A stretch of DNA of 64,000 bases from Marinomonas sp. CT5 (GTDB taxonomy: Bacteria; Pseudomonadota; Gammaproteobacteria; Pseudomonadales; Marinomonadaceae), in NCBI RefSeq assembly GCF_018336975.1, contig NZ_CP025572.1:1740616-1804615 (forward strand). Reading direction: 5' to 3'. Within the stretch, counting starts at the first letter, position 1. Each line of letters starts with the position of its first letter. The notes beneath the pieces were generated by a model. The model saw only the letters and a program-made list of their open reading frames with translations, did no database searches and was not told where the DNA came from. This document shows positions 8,220 to 17,732 of this stretch, in pieces. Made by a program: the position numbers and the translations under genes.

Positions 8220-10568
8220 ATGTCACGGTGGCTGACCCTTCTTTGCTCACTGCTGCTCGTTTCGGGCTGTGCGGCTTATGCGACACATCAATTTGACAAT
8301 GTATTTGGATCAGCCGATCCTGCAAATCGCATTGCGGATGTTAGTAAAGAAGACAGTGCATTTTATAATGAGCAAGTTAAGCCTATTTTAGATAGTCGTT
8401 GTGTTTCCTGTCATGCTTGTTACGACGCACCTTGCCAACTGAAATTTACGGCTGCTGGTGGGATAGAGCGTGGCGGTTCTAAAGAGTTGGTTTATGATGG
8501 CACACGCTTACTGGCTTCGTCTCCAACACGCTTATTTATTGATGCGAAAACAACCGATGAGTGGCGCGCAAAAGGGTTCCATCCTGTTTTAAATGAACGT
8601 GAGCAGTCACCATCAGCAAATCTACAAGGTAGCTTGTTGTATCGAGCGATAGCGTTACGTAAAAAACAGGGAGATTTTACTCAACCAGTTCTATCTGATG
8701 ATTATGACTTCTCTCTTGCTCGTGATCAGCAGTGCGTGAGCATTGAGAATTATGATCAATTCGAGAAAGATTATCCGAAATGGGGTATGCCTTATGGGCT
8801 TCCTGAGCTAAATGATGATGAATATGATGTGTTAACTCGTTGGCTGGCGAAAGGTGGGAAAATGCCTAAGCCTGAACCTTTATCTGCGGACATGCAGAAG
8901 CAAGTTGCGTTATGGGAGTCACGTTTAAATGGCGATGATTTGAAAAGCCAGCTAATTTCTCGTTATATCTATGAGCATCTTTATTTATATAGTTTGTACT
9001 TGGATGATGGGGAGAAATACCGTTTTCAATTAGTTCGTTCTAAAACGCCACCTGGCGAGCCGATTGATAGAATTGCGACCCGACGCCCATATGATCCACC
9101 GGGTGTTGATCGTGTTTATTATCGTTTGTGGACTGATCCCGAAGTTAAAGTCCAAAAAAACCATATTCCCATGCAATTAAGTGAGGAGAGATATAAGCGT
9201 TGGCAGTCTTATCTCTATGATGATAGTTATCAGGTTACTAAGGATCCTGGCTATGATCCGGAAGTAGCGACTAATCCCTTTAAAACTTTTCGTGAGATAC
9301 CAGCGTATGCACGTTATCGCTTTCTCTTAGATCACTCCCAAAAAACCATTATGTCTTTTATTAAAGGGCCTGTTTGTCGCGGACAGGTGGCAGTGAATGT
9401 AATTAATGAGCAGTTTTGGGTGTTTTTTATTGATCCAGAAGTGGTTTATAACAAAGGGTCTGCGGATTACTTAGAAGATAAGGTGCAGAACTTAGATTTA
9501 CCTGCAATTGGGTCGAGTAATACCTTGGCGTTATCATCATGGATTACTTTTTCGGACCAGCAAAAATCTTATTTGTCAGCAAAAGCAAAGCTTGTTGAAA
9601 ATGAGTTGGGCAGTAAGATTCCTTTGGATCTAAGTTTGATTTGGGATGGTGAAGGTTATAATCAAAATGCTGCATTAACTGTATTTCGTCATTTTGATAA
9701 TGCTTCTGTGGTCAAAGGGATGGTTGGGCAACAGCCAAAAACCGCGTGGGTCATTGATTATCCTTTATTAGAGAGAATTCACTATCTGCTTGTGGCTGGA
9801 TTTGATGTTTATGGTAATGTTGGGCATCAGCTAGAAACGCGTTTGTATATGGACTTTTTGAGGATGGAGGGTGAGATGAACTTCTTACTTTTGCTGCCTA
9901 AAGAAGACCGAGAGTCGATTCGCCAGTACTGGTACCGAGAGGCTAATCAAACCATTAAAGACTATATATTCAGTGATTATATCAAAGTAGATCGTCAGAC
10001 TCAGATTGATTTTGAGACGGATGATCACCAATCTGAATTGTATGAAATGCTGCGTGATAAATTGTCCACAGTGCTAGACCATGGCTATGACTTAGAGCAA
10101 AGCAAACTCAATGCTAATCAGCTTAAAGCCTTATATAAGTTACAGTCAGTGCGTGGCGGCGGGTTGGTGCATTTGCCTAACGTTGCCACTATCTTGGTGA
10201 CGAAGCAAGGTGAACCAATGGAGGTCCTTAGTCTGATTCATAATAAAGCCCACGCCAATATTTCCAGTCTACTGGATGAGGAAGCGGCGCGTTTACCGGA
10301 TGAAGATGGTGTAACCTTAGCTAAGGGCGTGTTAGGGGATTACCCTAATGTTCTGATGCAGGTGGAAGAAAGTGAGCTAATTGATTGGGCGGAACAAGTT
10401 GGAAGCCTTAAAACAGAAGAAGATTATGCGGAGCTTGTGGACAGTTTTGGCATCCGCAGAACTCATCCTAACTTCTGGTTTGTTAGTGATGCCATTGGTA
10501 ATTTGAACAAGATTGATCGTCCTAGAGAAAGTGGGATTTTAGACTATAACCGCTTGGAGAATAGATAA
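8220..10568 (+). CDS. cti: Fatty acid cis/trans isomerase (cytochrome c-type)
   Basis: Converts cis unsaturated membrane fatty acids to trans forms directly in the phospholipid, a quick response to solvents, heat or osmotic stress in Pseudomonas and relatives. It acts in the periplasm. The heme c site CVSCH is at residues 61-65, and length (782 aa) fits Cti. The N-terminal signal segment MSRWLTLLCSLLLVSGC ends in a lipobox-like LVSGC, so it may be a lipoprotein; many Cti proteins are annotated with only a cleavable signal. AAGGAAC precedes the ATG. It appears monocistronic, in keeping with constitutive expression in other bacteria. Confidence 0.93.
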   Translation: MSRWLTLLCSLLLVSGCAAYATHQFDNVFGSADPANRIADVSKEDSAFYNEQVKPILDSRCVSCHACYDAPCQLKFTAAGGIERGGSKELVYDGTRLLASSPTRLFIDAKTTDEWRAKGFHPVLNEREQSPSANLQGSLLYRAIALRKKQGDFTQPVLSDDYDFSLARDQQCVSIENYDQFEKDYPKWGMPYGLPELNDDEYDVLTRWLAKGGKMPKPEPLSADMQKQVALWESRLNGDDLKSQLISRYIYEHLYLYSLYLDDGEKYRFQLVRSKTPPGEPIDRIATRRPYDPPGVDRVYYRLWTDPEVKVQKNHIPMQLSEERYKRWQSYLYDDSYQVTKDPGYDPEVATNPFKTFREIPAYARYRFLLDHSQKTIMSFIKGPVCRGQVAVNVINEQFWVFFIDPEVVYNKGSADYLEDKVQNLDLPAIGSSNTLALSSWITFSDQQKSYLSAKAKLVENELGSKIPLDLSLIWDGEGYNQNAALTVFRHFDNASVVKGMVGQQPKTAWVIDYPLLERIHYLLVAGFDVYGNVGHQLETRLYMDFLRMEGEMNFLLLLPKEDRESIRQYWYREANQTIKDYIFSDYIKVDRQTQIDFETDDHQSELYEMLRDKLSTVLDHGYDLEQSKLNANQLKALYKLQSVRGGGLVHLPNVATILVTKQGEPMEVLSLIHNKAHANISSLLDEEAARLPDEDGVTLAKGVLGDYPNVLMQVEESELIDWAEQVGSLKTEEDYAELVDSFGIRRTHPNFWFVSDAIGNLNKIDRPRESGILDYNRLENR

Positions 10569-10678
10569 GCTAATGGCTCTAAATGTGCTTTGGTTTTCGT
10601 TTCTGCATTTAGTGCATGATTGAGTCCTTGTAACTTCTGCTGATGAGTCTTAAATAGAAGGCATATTAGTTTTCTTGG

Positions 10679-11671
10679 ATGAATATTATGGTTCCATTTT
10701 CAATACTTGATCTTGCGCCCATTGCGGAAGGAAGTTCTGTTGCGGATTCATTGGCAATGAGCCGACGTATGATCATTGCGGCAGAAGAACACAATTATCA
10801 ACGCTTTTGGCTAGCCGAACATCATGGTATGGCGGGTGTAGCTAGTTCTGCAACCTCTGTTGTTTTGTCTCACCTTGGTGCGGCAACTTCAACAATTCGT
10901 ATCGGTTCTGGTGGCGTGATGCTTCCCAATCATTCGCCTTTGGTGATTGCAGAACAGTTTGGAACTTTGGCTGAATTATACCCTGGTCGTATTGATTTGG
11001 GGTTGGGAAGGGCTCCTGGAACGGACATGCAAACCGCAAGAGCGCTTCGTCGTAACATGGATGCTTCTGTAGATAGCTATCCTGATGACGTTTTAGAATT
11101 GCAAGGCTTATTAGGTGATGGTGATCAGGGGATTATGGCGGTTCCTGGTCGAAATACCCATGTTCCTTTATGGATGCTAGGTTCCAGTCTATATAGTTCT
11201 CAGGTGGCTGCTGAGTTTGGTCTGCCTTATTCTTTTGCTTCCCACTTTGCCCCTGACCAGTTGATACAGGCGCTTACGGTTTATCGCAGGAACTTCAAGC
11301 CATCTGAGCAACTTTCAAAACCACATACGATGGCGGGTGTTATGGCTGTGGTTGCTGATACAGATGAAGAGGCAAAATACTTATTTACCTCTGCCCAACA
11401 GCAATTTGTTAATTTGCGTCGCAGTCGAAATCTACCTTTTGCTCGACCTGTAGAGAAAATGGATGAAATTTGGTCACCAAGTGAAAAGCATATGGTAGAG
11501 CATATGTTGCAATATGCGATTGTTGGTTCGAAAGAGTCGGTTGCTTTTAAGCTAAAGAGCTTTGTCGATACAACTAATGTTGATGAGCTGATTATTTCCA
11601 TGCCCATTCACGATGCGGAAGCTCGTTTGAAGTCTTTGCGCTTAATGGCGGAAGTGAGGGACAGTTTTTAA
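10679..11671 (+). CDS. LLM-class flavin-dependent oxidoreductase (YhbW-like)
   Basis: Luciferase-like monooxygenase fold, expected to use reduced FMN; the natural substrate is unknown. It is very close in pattern to E. coli Yhb[64 protein letters not shown] and SHFAP all appear in order. Either ATG (10679 or 10688) could be used; the family N-terminus aligns with both. It is a single gene, closed by a terminator downstream. Confidence 0.88.
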   Translation: MNIMVPFSILDLAPIAEGSSVADSLAMSRRMIIAAEEHNYQRFWLAEHHGMAGVASSATSVVLSHLGAATSTIRIGSGGVMLPNHSPLVIAEQFGTLAELYPGRIDLGLGRAPGTDMQTARALRRNMDASVDSYPDDVLELQGLLGDGDQGIMAVPGRNTHVPLWMLGSSLYSSQVAAEFGLPYSFASHFAPDQLIQALTVYRRNFKPSEQLSKPHTMAGVMAVVADTDEEAKYLFTSAQQQFVNLRRSRNLPFARPVEKMDEIWSPSEKHMVEHMLQYAIVGSKESVAFKLKSFVDTTNVDELIISMPIHDAEARLKSLRLMAEVRDSF

Positions 11672-11694
11672 TTTGTCCTCTTGTTAACAAAATA

Positions 11695-11735
11695 ACCCCC
11701 TGAGAGAGTCTCTTCACTTTCAGGGGGGTATTTTT
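11695..11735. terminator. Bidirectional terminator
   Basis: The arms CCCCCTGA (11696-11703) and TCAGGGGG (11720-11727) pair perfectly. TATTTTTA follows on the plus strand and TTATTTTG on the minus strand. It separates the convergent YhbW-like and LpxL-like genes and can serve both. Confidence 0.8.
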
Positions 11736-12657
11736 ATTTGTCGTATGGTGTTGGTGCTCCAGGGATAACAGGAGTTTTAAAACGACGATGAGACCAAAAG
11801 TATTGTTCTTTTTTCGGTAATATCTGTGCTTCAATCAACTTATTGACCGTAGTGGCGTCTACGACTTCATCCCCAGTAGGGTAATCTTTTAATTCTTTTA
11901 GAGAGAGAAAATAGCCGTCTTTTGTGCGACCATAATCATAAAGTAATACCGTTGCTTGAGAGTTTTTTGCTAGTCGGCTTATATGGCTTAGGGTAGCGCA
12001 TTGGTGGCCAAAAAATGGCGCGAATACGGAGTTGCGACGGCCATAATCTTGGTCAACTGCATACCAGACCGCTTTATTGTCTTTAAGTGACTTGATAACG
12101 TCACGAACATTTTTGCTGTCAATTGTTTTGCTGTAAATGTGCTTGCGTTGGCGTTCCATTACCCAGTTCATAACAGGGTTTCTTTGTAGTTTATAAATGG
12201 GATGTATATCTATAAAACGAGCCAAATGTGTGCCACAGAGATCGATAGATGAAAAGTGCGCACCGATCACAATGCAGCCTTTTCCTTTTGCAAGTGCTTT
12301 TTCTATAACATCCTGATCACTGAAGCTGACTTTAGGTATTGTTTTGTCTCTGTCTTGAAACCAAGAGTTAAACATTTCAAAAATACCTACGCCCATACTA
12401 GCAAAATGCGCTTTTGCTAGTGATTTTCTTTCTGATGTTGGCATCTCAGGAAAACATAGGCGTAAGTTAATATTGCAAATACGTCTTCTGTTGGCACTTA
12501 AGAAATAGATCAATCTGCCTAAATTGGTTCCTAAAAAATTTTGGATAGGCCAAGGTAAAAAACTAACAATAAAAATAATGCCCATACTTAGCCAAGTTAG
12601 CCAATGCTTCGGGCCTATAAAGTTTTTGATACTTTTGTTTAATGTGCTTTTAGCCAC
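11734..12657 (-). CDS. Lipid A biosynthesis acyltransferase (LpxL/HtrB-like)
   Basis: Late acyltransferase expected to add a secondary acyl chain to Kdo2-lipid IVA at the inner membrane. One N-terminal membrane helix (WLSMGIIFIVSFLPWPI) anchors it. The catalytic HX4D motif is visible as GAHFSSIDLCG. The GTG at 12657 is chosen because GGAGGGG lies just before it and it overlaps the stop of the Kdo-kinase gene; a start further upstream (12732) would overlap that gene by 83 bases. This gives 307 aa, normal for the family. Which acyl chain is added cannot be told. Confidence 0.87.
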   Translation of the reverse strand: MAKSTLNKSIKNFIGPKHWLTWLSMGIIFIVSFLPWPIQNFLGTNLGRLIYFLSANRRRICNINLRLCFPEMPTSERKSLAKAHFASMGVGIFEMFNSWFQDRDKTIPKVSFSDQDVIEKALAKGKGCIVIGAHFSSIDLCGTHLARFIDIHPIYKLQRNPVMNWVMERQRKHIYSKTIDSKNVRDVIKSLKDNKAVWYAVDQDYGRRNSVFAPFFGHQCATLSHISRLAKNSQATVLLYDYGRTKDGYFLSLKELKDYPTGDEVVDATTVNKLIEAQILPKKEQYFWSHRRFKTPVIPGAPTPYDK

Positions 12658-13360
12658 GATACCCCTCCAAAAAAGTCTGCCACTGTTCTTCAGAAACATA
12701 AAAATTTGCGTGTTTATTGGATTCTTTATCAATCGAGCGTTTTAAGCGGTTGATGTTGGATTGCATCCAATCTTTATTGGGGGATCTTTGTTCACATTTA
12801 TCGAAATCGATAACCCAGGTTTTTTGTTGGTTATCAATCATGATGTTGTGGCAATTTAGATCTGAGTGATAAATGCCATTGTTATGGAACTGTTTTATCA
12901 CGCGTCCTATGTTGCTCCAATCTACATCCTTGCTTTGGTTCTCTTTTATTATGTCGAATAAATCACGTGCGTTAGGAATGGTTTCGGTAAGTAATGAGGC
13001 CTGATAAAAGCCAAATTGAACGGTGAAAAGTCCACCAATAGGCTTGGGAACAGGAAGGGATAGTTCGTTCATTTTTTCTAACAAATTGAGCTCTAGCCAA
13101 GGTCGTGTTTTTTTACAATCTACGAAAAGAAAGCGACTTTTATTGAATTTTGCGATAAATCCACCACGTCGATAACGGCGTATGACGAATTGGCCAAATT
13201 CACTATTAATAAACCACACTGCACCACGACCATTTCCTGTGCCAGTAAGTGCGTGTTGTGACTGCCAGAATGAAGGGTCAAACCATGATGTTGAAATAGG
13301 CAAAGTTAAATTGCTTTTTAATAAAGTCGTATTTGGCGATATTTTAATGGTTTGTGGCAT
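12650..13360 (-). CDS. kdkA: 3-deoxy-D-manno-octulosonic acid (Kdo) kinase
   Basis: Phosphorylates a Kdo residue of the LPS inner core at the cytoplasmic face. It has the small kinase fold of the KdkA/WaaP group: catalytic loop HSD(165-167)LNCHN with metal-binding D185 in IDFD, and an N-terminal glycine-rich TGTGNGRGAVWF. Length of 236 aa fits KdkA. It is coupled to the LpxL-like gene by an 8-base overlap and faces a heptosyltransferase-family gene, so the cluster is for LPS core and lipid A. The substrate is assigned from family similarity; InaA/WaaP-type kinases are the alternative. Confidence 0.85.
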   Translation of the reverse strand: MPQTIKISPNTTLLKSNLTLPISTSWFDPSFWQSQHALTGTGNGRGAVWFINSEFGQFVIRRYRRGGFIAKFNKSRFLFVDCKKTRPWLELNLLEKMNELSLPVPKPIGGLFTVQFGFYQASLLTETIPNARDLFDIIKENQSKDVDWSNIGRVIKQFHNNGIYHSDLNCHNIMIDNQQKTWVIDFDKCEQRSPNKDWMQSNINRLKRSIDKESNKHANFYVSEEQWQTFLEGYRG

Positions 13361-13466
13361 ATTGCTCGCTTTAATTAGGTGTTACTTGATGTTTATAAAC
13401 TTGGACACATTCAAGGTTGAGTATTCTATAATACTTGCCGAATTTAAGCAGCCCTAAGAGGAAGAC
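13361..13466. promoter_or_regulatory. Divergent promoter region of the LPS genes
   Basis: The spacer between kdkA and the glycosyltransferase gene contains a perfect TATAAT at 13427-13432, placed to drive the rightward gene. The best -35 at 17 bases is GACACA (weak); TTGGAC lies 20 bases away. It is a likely promoter with an atypical -35. Confidence 0.45.
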
Positions 13467-14474
13467 ATGCAACAAGAGAATATTCAACAAATTGCCGTGG
13501 TTCGTTTGTCTGCATTGGGGGATGTTTGTCATGCCGTAGCGGTTGTTCAGGCCCTGATGAAAGTGTACCCAGCGGCAAAAATCACTTGGATTACTTCACC
13601 TTTGGAGGCTAATCTGGTTCGTCTGTTAAAAGGCGTTGAAGTAATTGAATACGATAAGAAAACAGGTTTTTCTGGAATGTTTGAGTTGAGAAAGCAGCTC
13701 AAACATATTCGCTTTGATGCCTTATTGCACCTGCAGTGGTCATCAAGATCCAGTGTGCTGACACGTATGCTCAAAGTAAAAAGGCGTATTGGTTTTTCAT
13801 TGTCTCGATCACGGGAAAAACAGAATTGGTTTGTGAATGAACTGGCTCCAGAGCCAAGAGGCTATCATGTATTGGATTCATTTTTGTCGATAGCGAGTGT
13901 TTTAGGTGTCAAAGATGTGAGTTTTCCGTGTGAGTTAGATTTGCCTGATAATCCTCTTAAACTCTCTAGCCCCTATGTGGTTGTCAATCCTTGTGGCTCT
14001 AAAATCGAAAAGAATTGGACCTTGGAGGGAAATCGAGCTGTGATCAATCGTATTTTAGAGAAGGGGTTTACGCCTATTCTAACTGGTGGGCCGTCAGCGC
14101 TAGAAGTGAATTTTGCTCAGGAGATTGAGTCGGGCATAAAAGGCGTGGTGAATTTAGTCGGTAAAACTTCGGTTGAGTCCATGTGTGCTCTAATAAAAGA
14201 CGCTTTACTTGTTGTTAGTCCTGATACTGGCCCAGCGCATATTGCCACTTTAGTTGGGACGCCTGTTTTGGGATTATATGCTTTATCAAATCCAAAGCGT
14301 ACGGGGCCTTATCAAGATTTAGATAACGTGGTGAGTGTATATGAAGAGCTTGCTGAAAAGGAATACAATAAACCTGTTGCTGATTTGCCTTGGGCGACAA
14401 CGGTGCATGACCCTAAGGCCATGCAGCATATTCGTATTGATCAAGTTTTGGCTGTGCTAGACACGCTTGTTTAG
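13467..14474 (+). CDS. Glycosyltransferase family 9 (heptosyltransferase family)
   Basis: LPS-core glycosyltransferase of the ADP-heptose:LPS transferase family, acting in the cytoplasm. It has the N-terminal VVRLSALGDVCHAVAVVQAL, the hallmark (x)RxSxxGD start of GT9, a second domain with VVVNPCGSKIEKNWTLEG, and the nucleotide-sugar site VSPDTGPAHIATLVGTPVLGLYA. AAGAGGAAG precedes the ATG. It may be WaaC, WaaF or WaaQ-like; the sequence alone does not decide which heptose position it modifies. Confidence 0.88.
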   Translation: MQQENIQQIAVVRLSALGDVCHAVAVVQALMKVYPAAKITWITSPLEANLVRLLKGVEVIEYDKKTGFSGMFELRKQLKHIRFDALLHLQWSSRSSVLTRMLKVKRRIGFSLSRSREKQNWFVNELAPEPRGYHVLDSFLSIASVLGVKDVSFPCELDLPDNPLKLSSPYVVVNPCGSKIEKNWTLEGNRAVINRILEKGFTPILTGGPSALEVNFAQEIESGIKGVVNLVGKTSVESMCALIKDALLVVSPDTGPAHIATLVGTPVLGLYALSNPKRTGPYQDLDNVVSVYEELAEKEYNKPVADLPWATTVHDPKAMQHIRIDQVLAVLDTLV

Positions 14475-14479
14475 CAGAA

Positions 14480-15439
14480 TTATTGAGTTAGAGATTGCTC
14501 CGCTAGTTTAAGATCTAATGTTGCCTTTAGTAGCTTATATAGCTGAATAGAGGCATCAATTTCTTCTTTTCTATTGGTTAAACTTTCGATATTTAAGCCA
14601 AGTGGAACCCCCAGCGGTAGGGCGGTTTCAATAATTTGCTCTAAGGCATTTCGGCAGATTTTGATGGACTCTTCTAATGGTGCTGTAGCATCTAAAATAC
14701 GATGCTTAGTAGCTTCTGGAACCGAGATACCAAGCCATTCCATGAACTCAAGTGTTTTTGCGCTGCCACAGGGAGTGAAGGTTAAAATGATGCGCTTGGG
14801 CGTTTCGCCTTTTTCTTTGCAAGTTCTTGCGTAGCGACTAATAAGATCCGCTGTCGCTTGGTGGTTGTACACCGCTTGTGAGATAAAAAACTCACAGCCT
14901 GATGCCGATTTTTTTAGTAATCGTAAATGCTCGTCACCTTTTTTCTCATGACGCTCGGCAATAGTCACCCCGCCCAAATTAAAGTTATGTGGTGAGGATT
15001 TTAATGTCTCATAAGCTTGCGGTAATGGCAGCTTGATGTCGCTATCTGAAGAGGGAGAACCCACTAAGACCAAATCACGAATACCATACTGCTCCCAAGC
15101 TTCTGATAACCAGCCTGAGAATTCTTCTGAACTGCGAGATGATACAGATTTATACGTAATTACAGGCTTATCTGATTGTTGATGAAGGCGCTTTGACCAT
15201 GCTCTAGGGTCATGGGTCTCCATAAATGGAAAGGGTCTTGGCTTGTCAATTCGGCTGGTTTCGTCTTGAATGTCATAAACGATTAAACCATCGACGTCGA
15301 TATTATCAAGGCGAGCGAGCAGTTTCTGACTGACTTCCTCTAGCTGCTTTTCGTCAAAAGAAGACTTGGGTGGGGTTGTTCCAATAAAGTAAACCCCTCT
15401 ACTAGGGTCTTGGAGCTTTGTTGCGATTTCCGATTTCAT
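14480..15439 (-). CDS. Methylenetetrahydrofolate reductase-like protein
   Basis: A TIM-barrel protein resembling MetF. It begins with a glycine/proline element (GVYFIGTTPPK), then VDGLIVYDIQDETSR, and GGVTIAERHEKKGDEHLRLLKKSASGCEFFISQAVYN, the last matching the MetF segment that ends in (F/L)xTQxxF. Length (319 aa) is close to bacterial MetF, but identity to canonical MetF looks low and some usual folate/FAD motifs are not evident. It may be a paralogue with another role, for example C1 metabolism of a methylated compound. It is convergent with the glycosyltransferase gene, with 5 bases between. Confidence 0.65.
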   Translation of the reverse strand: MKSEIATKLQDPSRGVYFIGTTPPKSSFDEKQLEEVSQKLLARLDNIDVDGLIVYDIQDETSRIDKPRPFPFMETHDPRAWSKRLHQQSDKPVITYKSVSSRSSEEFSGWLSEAWEQYGIRDLVLVGSPSSDSDIKLPLPQAYETLKSSPHNFNLGGVTIAERHEKKGDEHLRLLKKSASGCEFFISQAVYNHQATADLISRYARTCKEKGETPKRIILTFTPCGSAKTLEFMEWLGISVPEATKHRILDATAPLEESIKICRNALEQIIETALPLGVPLGLNIESLTNRKEEIDASIQLYKLLKATLDLKLAEQSLTQ

Positions 15440-15606
15440 AATGTCACACTCTATATAAACAAAGCAGAAAATGGTGAAAGTTTTTGTTCTGCGTTTCGTT
15501 ATGTTTGTTGTTGATATTCTAACAGTGAAATGAATTCAAGGCTTTGCTTAGAAGCTGAATAAAATTGTAGATAAAGTGAGGTTCGCTAATCTTATGGTGA
15601 GAAATT

Positions 15607-16152
15607 ATGGCAAATATTGAATTAAAAGGGTTTTCAGAAGCAACATCCTCTAGTTTGCCACCTGTTCATGATTGGAATCCCCCTTTTTGTGGTGATATGG
15701 ATATGGTGATTAAAGCCAATGGAGAGTGGTTTCATGAAGGTGGAAAAATTAAGCGCTCTGCCATGGTGACCGTGTTTAGTCGAATATTATGGTTTGAAAA
15801 AGGTGAGCACTTTTTGGTGACGCCTGTAGAGAAGGTGCGTATACAGGTTGAAGATGCGCCTTTTCTTGTTACTACTTGGCAATGGGTCAGTACAGAATCG
15901 GGTCGTGCTATAGAGCTTAGGACTCAAACGGATGATGTTTTGGTGTTAGGTGTCGATTGTGATATTTGGATGGACTCGTTCAAAAATGAAGAACGCCCCT
16001 ATGTTTCTATGCGCTATGGAATGAAGGCTTTGGTAGGACGTAATGTGTTTTATGGTCTAGTTGAGAGCCTTGAAAGGGTTGTTACCGCGAAAGGTGAGGG
16101 AATGGGCTTAATAAGTGCAGGTAAAAGCTATCTTTTAATGCAAGAGGAATAA
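15607..16152 (+). CDS. DUF1285 family protein
   Basis: Small cytoplasmic protein of the DUF1285 family, structurally two tandem beta-rich domains and of unproven function. Landmarks are WNPPFCGDMDMVIKANGEWFHEGGKIKR, then FSRILWFEKGEHFLVTPVEKVRIQVEDAPF, and a C-terminal MRYGMKALVGRNVFYGLVE. Length of 181 aa is typical. It is transcribed with the helicase gene 87 bases downstream only if no promoter lies in the short gap; I cannot tell. Confidence 0.85.
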   Translation: MANIELKGFSEATSSSLPPVHDWNPPFCGDMDMVIKANGEWFHEGGKIKRSAMVTVFSRILWFEKGEHFLVTPVEKVRIQVEDAPFLVTTWQWVSTESGRAIELRTQTDDVLVLGVDCDIWMDSFKNEERPYVSMRYGMKALVGRNVFYGLVESLERVVTAKGEGMGLISAGKSYLLMQEE

Positions 16153-16239
16153 CGAATTTACGCTTGTCTAGGTTATAATGCTCGTAGTCGGCGTGATGCT
16201 TAAGTTGCGTAATATTTTTGTTTTGAAAGGGGTGTTTTT

Positions 16240-17586
16240 TTGTTATTCGAAGAATTTGGTTTTGATAATCGCATTTTGAAGTCCATTAGCCATTTGGGAT
16301 TTGATGAGGCCACTGAAATTCAGACTCGCGCTATTCCAGAAGCGATGGCTGGCCGTGATTTATTGGCGTCGTCAAAAACAGGTTCGGGAAAAACACTTGC
16401 CTATCTTTTGCCTGCTCTGCATCGGGTTTATAAGAAAAAAGCCTTGTCCAAACGTGACCCTAGGGTTGTTGTTCTCGTGCCGACTCGCGAGTTGGCAAAG
16501 CAAGTGTTTGGTCAATTAAGACTTTTGTTAGCCGGAAGTCGTCTCACTTCCATTTTGATTCAAGGTGGTGAGAATTTTAACGATCAGCATAAATCCTTAC
16601 AGAAAGACCCTCATTTTATTGTCGCTACACCTGGACGATTGGTCGATCATTTAAAGCAGCGCCATGTCTTTCTAGAAGGGCTTGAGTTGCTGATTTTGGA
16701 TGAAGCAGACCGAATGCTAGATCTAGGCTTTGCTGATGCTATGCGTGCCATCAATGACGCTGCGAATCATCGCCAACGTCAGACCTTATTTTTTTCTGCA
16801 ACATTAGATAATACCGAAGTCAGTGAGATTGCAGGCGAACTGTTGCGAGAGCCGTCTCGAGTTGCCATTGGGCAAGGGTTTGATGAGCACACTGACATTT
16901 CCCAGCATGTTTTGCTTTGCGATCATTTGGATCACAAAGAGGCTTTGTTAAAGCACTTATTGGTTGGGCAAACAATCAAACAAGCGATTGTTTTTACCGC
17001 CACTAAAAATGACACTGTGCGTTTGTCTGAAATGATTGCTGATTGGGGGCTAACGACTCAAGCTTTGAATGGTAACTTATCCCAAAGTGCCCGAAATAAA
17101 GTAATGGAAAGCTTTGCAAAAGGGCAATTTGATGTACTGGTAAGTACTGATGTGGCTTCGCGTGGTTTGGATATTGCTAGTGTTTCCCATGTCTTCAACT
17201 TTGATTTGCCTAAGCAAGCGGAAGAGTTTGTTCACCGAACTGGGCGTACTGGCCGTGCTGGTTTTAAAGGCGATGCCTATTCTTTGGTTGGTCCAAAAGA
17301 TTGGGTAAATTTCAAAGCCATAGAGGCTTTCTTGCAAAAAACCTTCACGACAGAATCTATAGAAGGACTGGAGCCTAAGTTTAAAGGATTACAGCCTCCT
17401 AAGCCTGCTTGCACAGAGTCTAAAAAAGGTGGTGCTAAGGTTCAGACTAAGACATCGAAAAAGACAAGTAAAAAGCCCGCACGCAAAGCGCGTTTCCATG
17501 ATAATCAACAAGATGGCTTTGAGGCATTTAAATTACCTCCTAAACGGTTTGCGTCGACAAACAATGTCGGCGATGAAGATGAGTAG
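16240..17586 (+). CDS. srmB: DEAD-box RNA helicase (SrmB-like)
   Basis: ATP-dependent RNA helicase, probably in ribosome assembly or RNA turnover. All motifs are present: Q motif (GFDEATEIQTRAIP), I (ASSKTGSGKT), Ia (PTRELAKQ), II (DEAD), III (SAT), V (DVASRGLDI) and VI (HRTGRTGR). A basic Lys-rich tail from about residue 380 suits RNA binding. Translation starts at TTG, preceded by AAAGGGG at a good distance; no in-frame ATG exists before the Q motif. SrmB is the closest subgroup by layout; RhlB/RhlE-like proteins are alternatives. Confidence 0.88.
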   Translation: MLFEEFGFDNRILKSISHLGFDEATEIQTRAIPEAMAGRDLLASSKTGSGKTLAYLLPALHRVYKKKALSKRDPRVVVLVPTRELAKQVFGQLRLLLAGSRLTSILIQGGENFNDQHKSLQKDPHFIVATPGRLVDHLKQRHVFLEGLELLILDEADRMLDLGFADAMRAINDAANHRQRQTLFFSATLDNTEVSEIAGELLREPSRVAIGQGFDEHTDISQHVLLCDHLDHKEALLKHLLVGQTIKQAIVFTATKNDTVRLSEMIADWGLTTQALNGNLSQSARNKVMESFAKGQFDVLVSTDVASRGLDIASVSHVFNFDLPKQAEEFVHRTGRTGRAGFKGDAYSLVGPKDWVNFKAIEAFLQKTFTTESIEGLEPKFKGLQPPKPACTESKKGGAKVQTKTSKKTSKKPARKARFHDNQQDGFEAFKLPPKRFASTNNVGDEDE

Positions 17587-17633
17587 TGTTCGTTATTTTT
17601 TGTTAATTTATACAATGAGTTAGATTTTATTAA

Positions 17634-17662
17634 TTGACAGATGAGCTGTATTCACGATATTG
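17634..17662 (+). promoter_or_regulatory. Possible promoter for the GcvA-like regulator
   Basis: A perfect -35 TTGACA is followed after 16-17 bases by GATATT/ATATTG, a weak -10. It is the only good -35 between the helicase gene and the LysR-type gene and would leave a leader of about 120 bases. Confidence 0.35.
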
Positions 17663-17732
17663 GTTAAGTAATATGCAATTTAACCTGTAAAACCTGAGTG
17701 AGTTTGAAAGGAAGGAATAGCTACATTCATTC

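Noticed and set aside
12658..12732. Longer start for the LpxL-like gene
   Set aside because: It would overlap the Kdo kinase gene by 83 bases and lacks a ribosome-binding site; a GTG with GGAGGGG is present at 12657.
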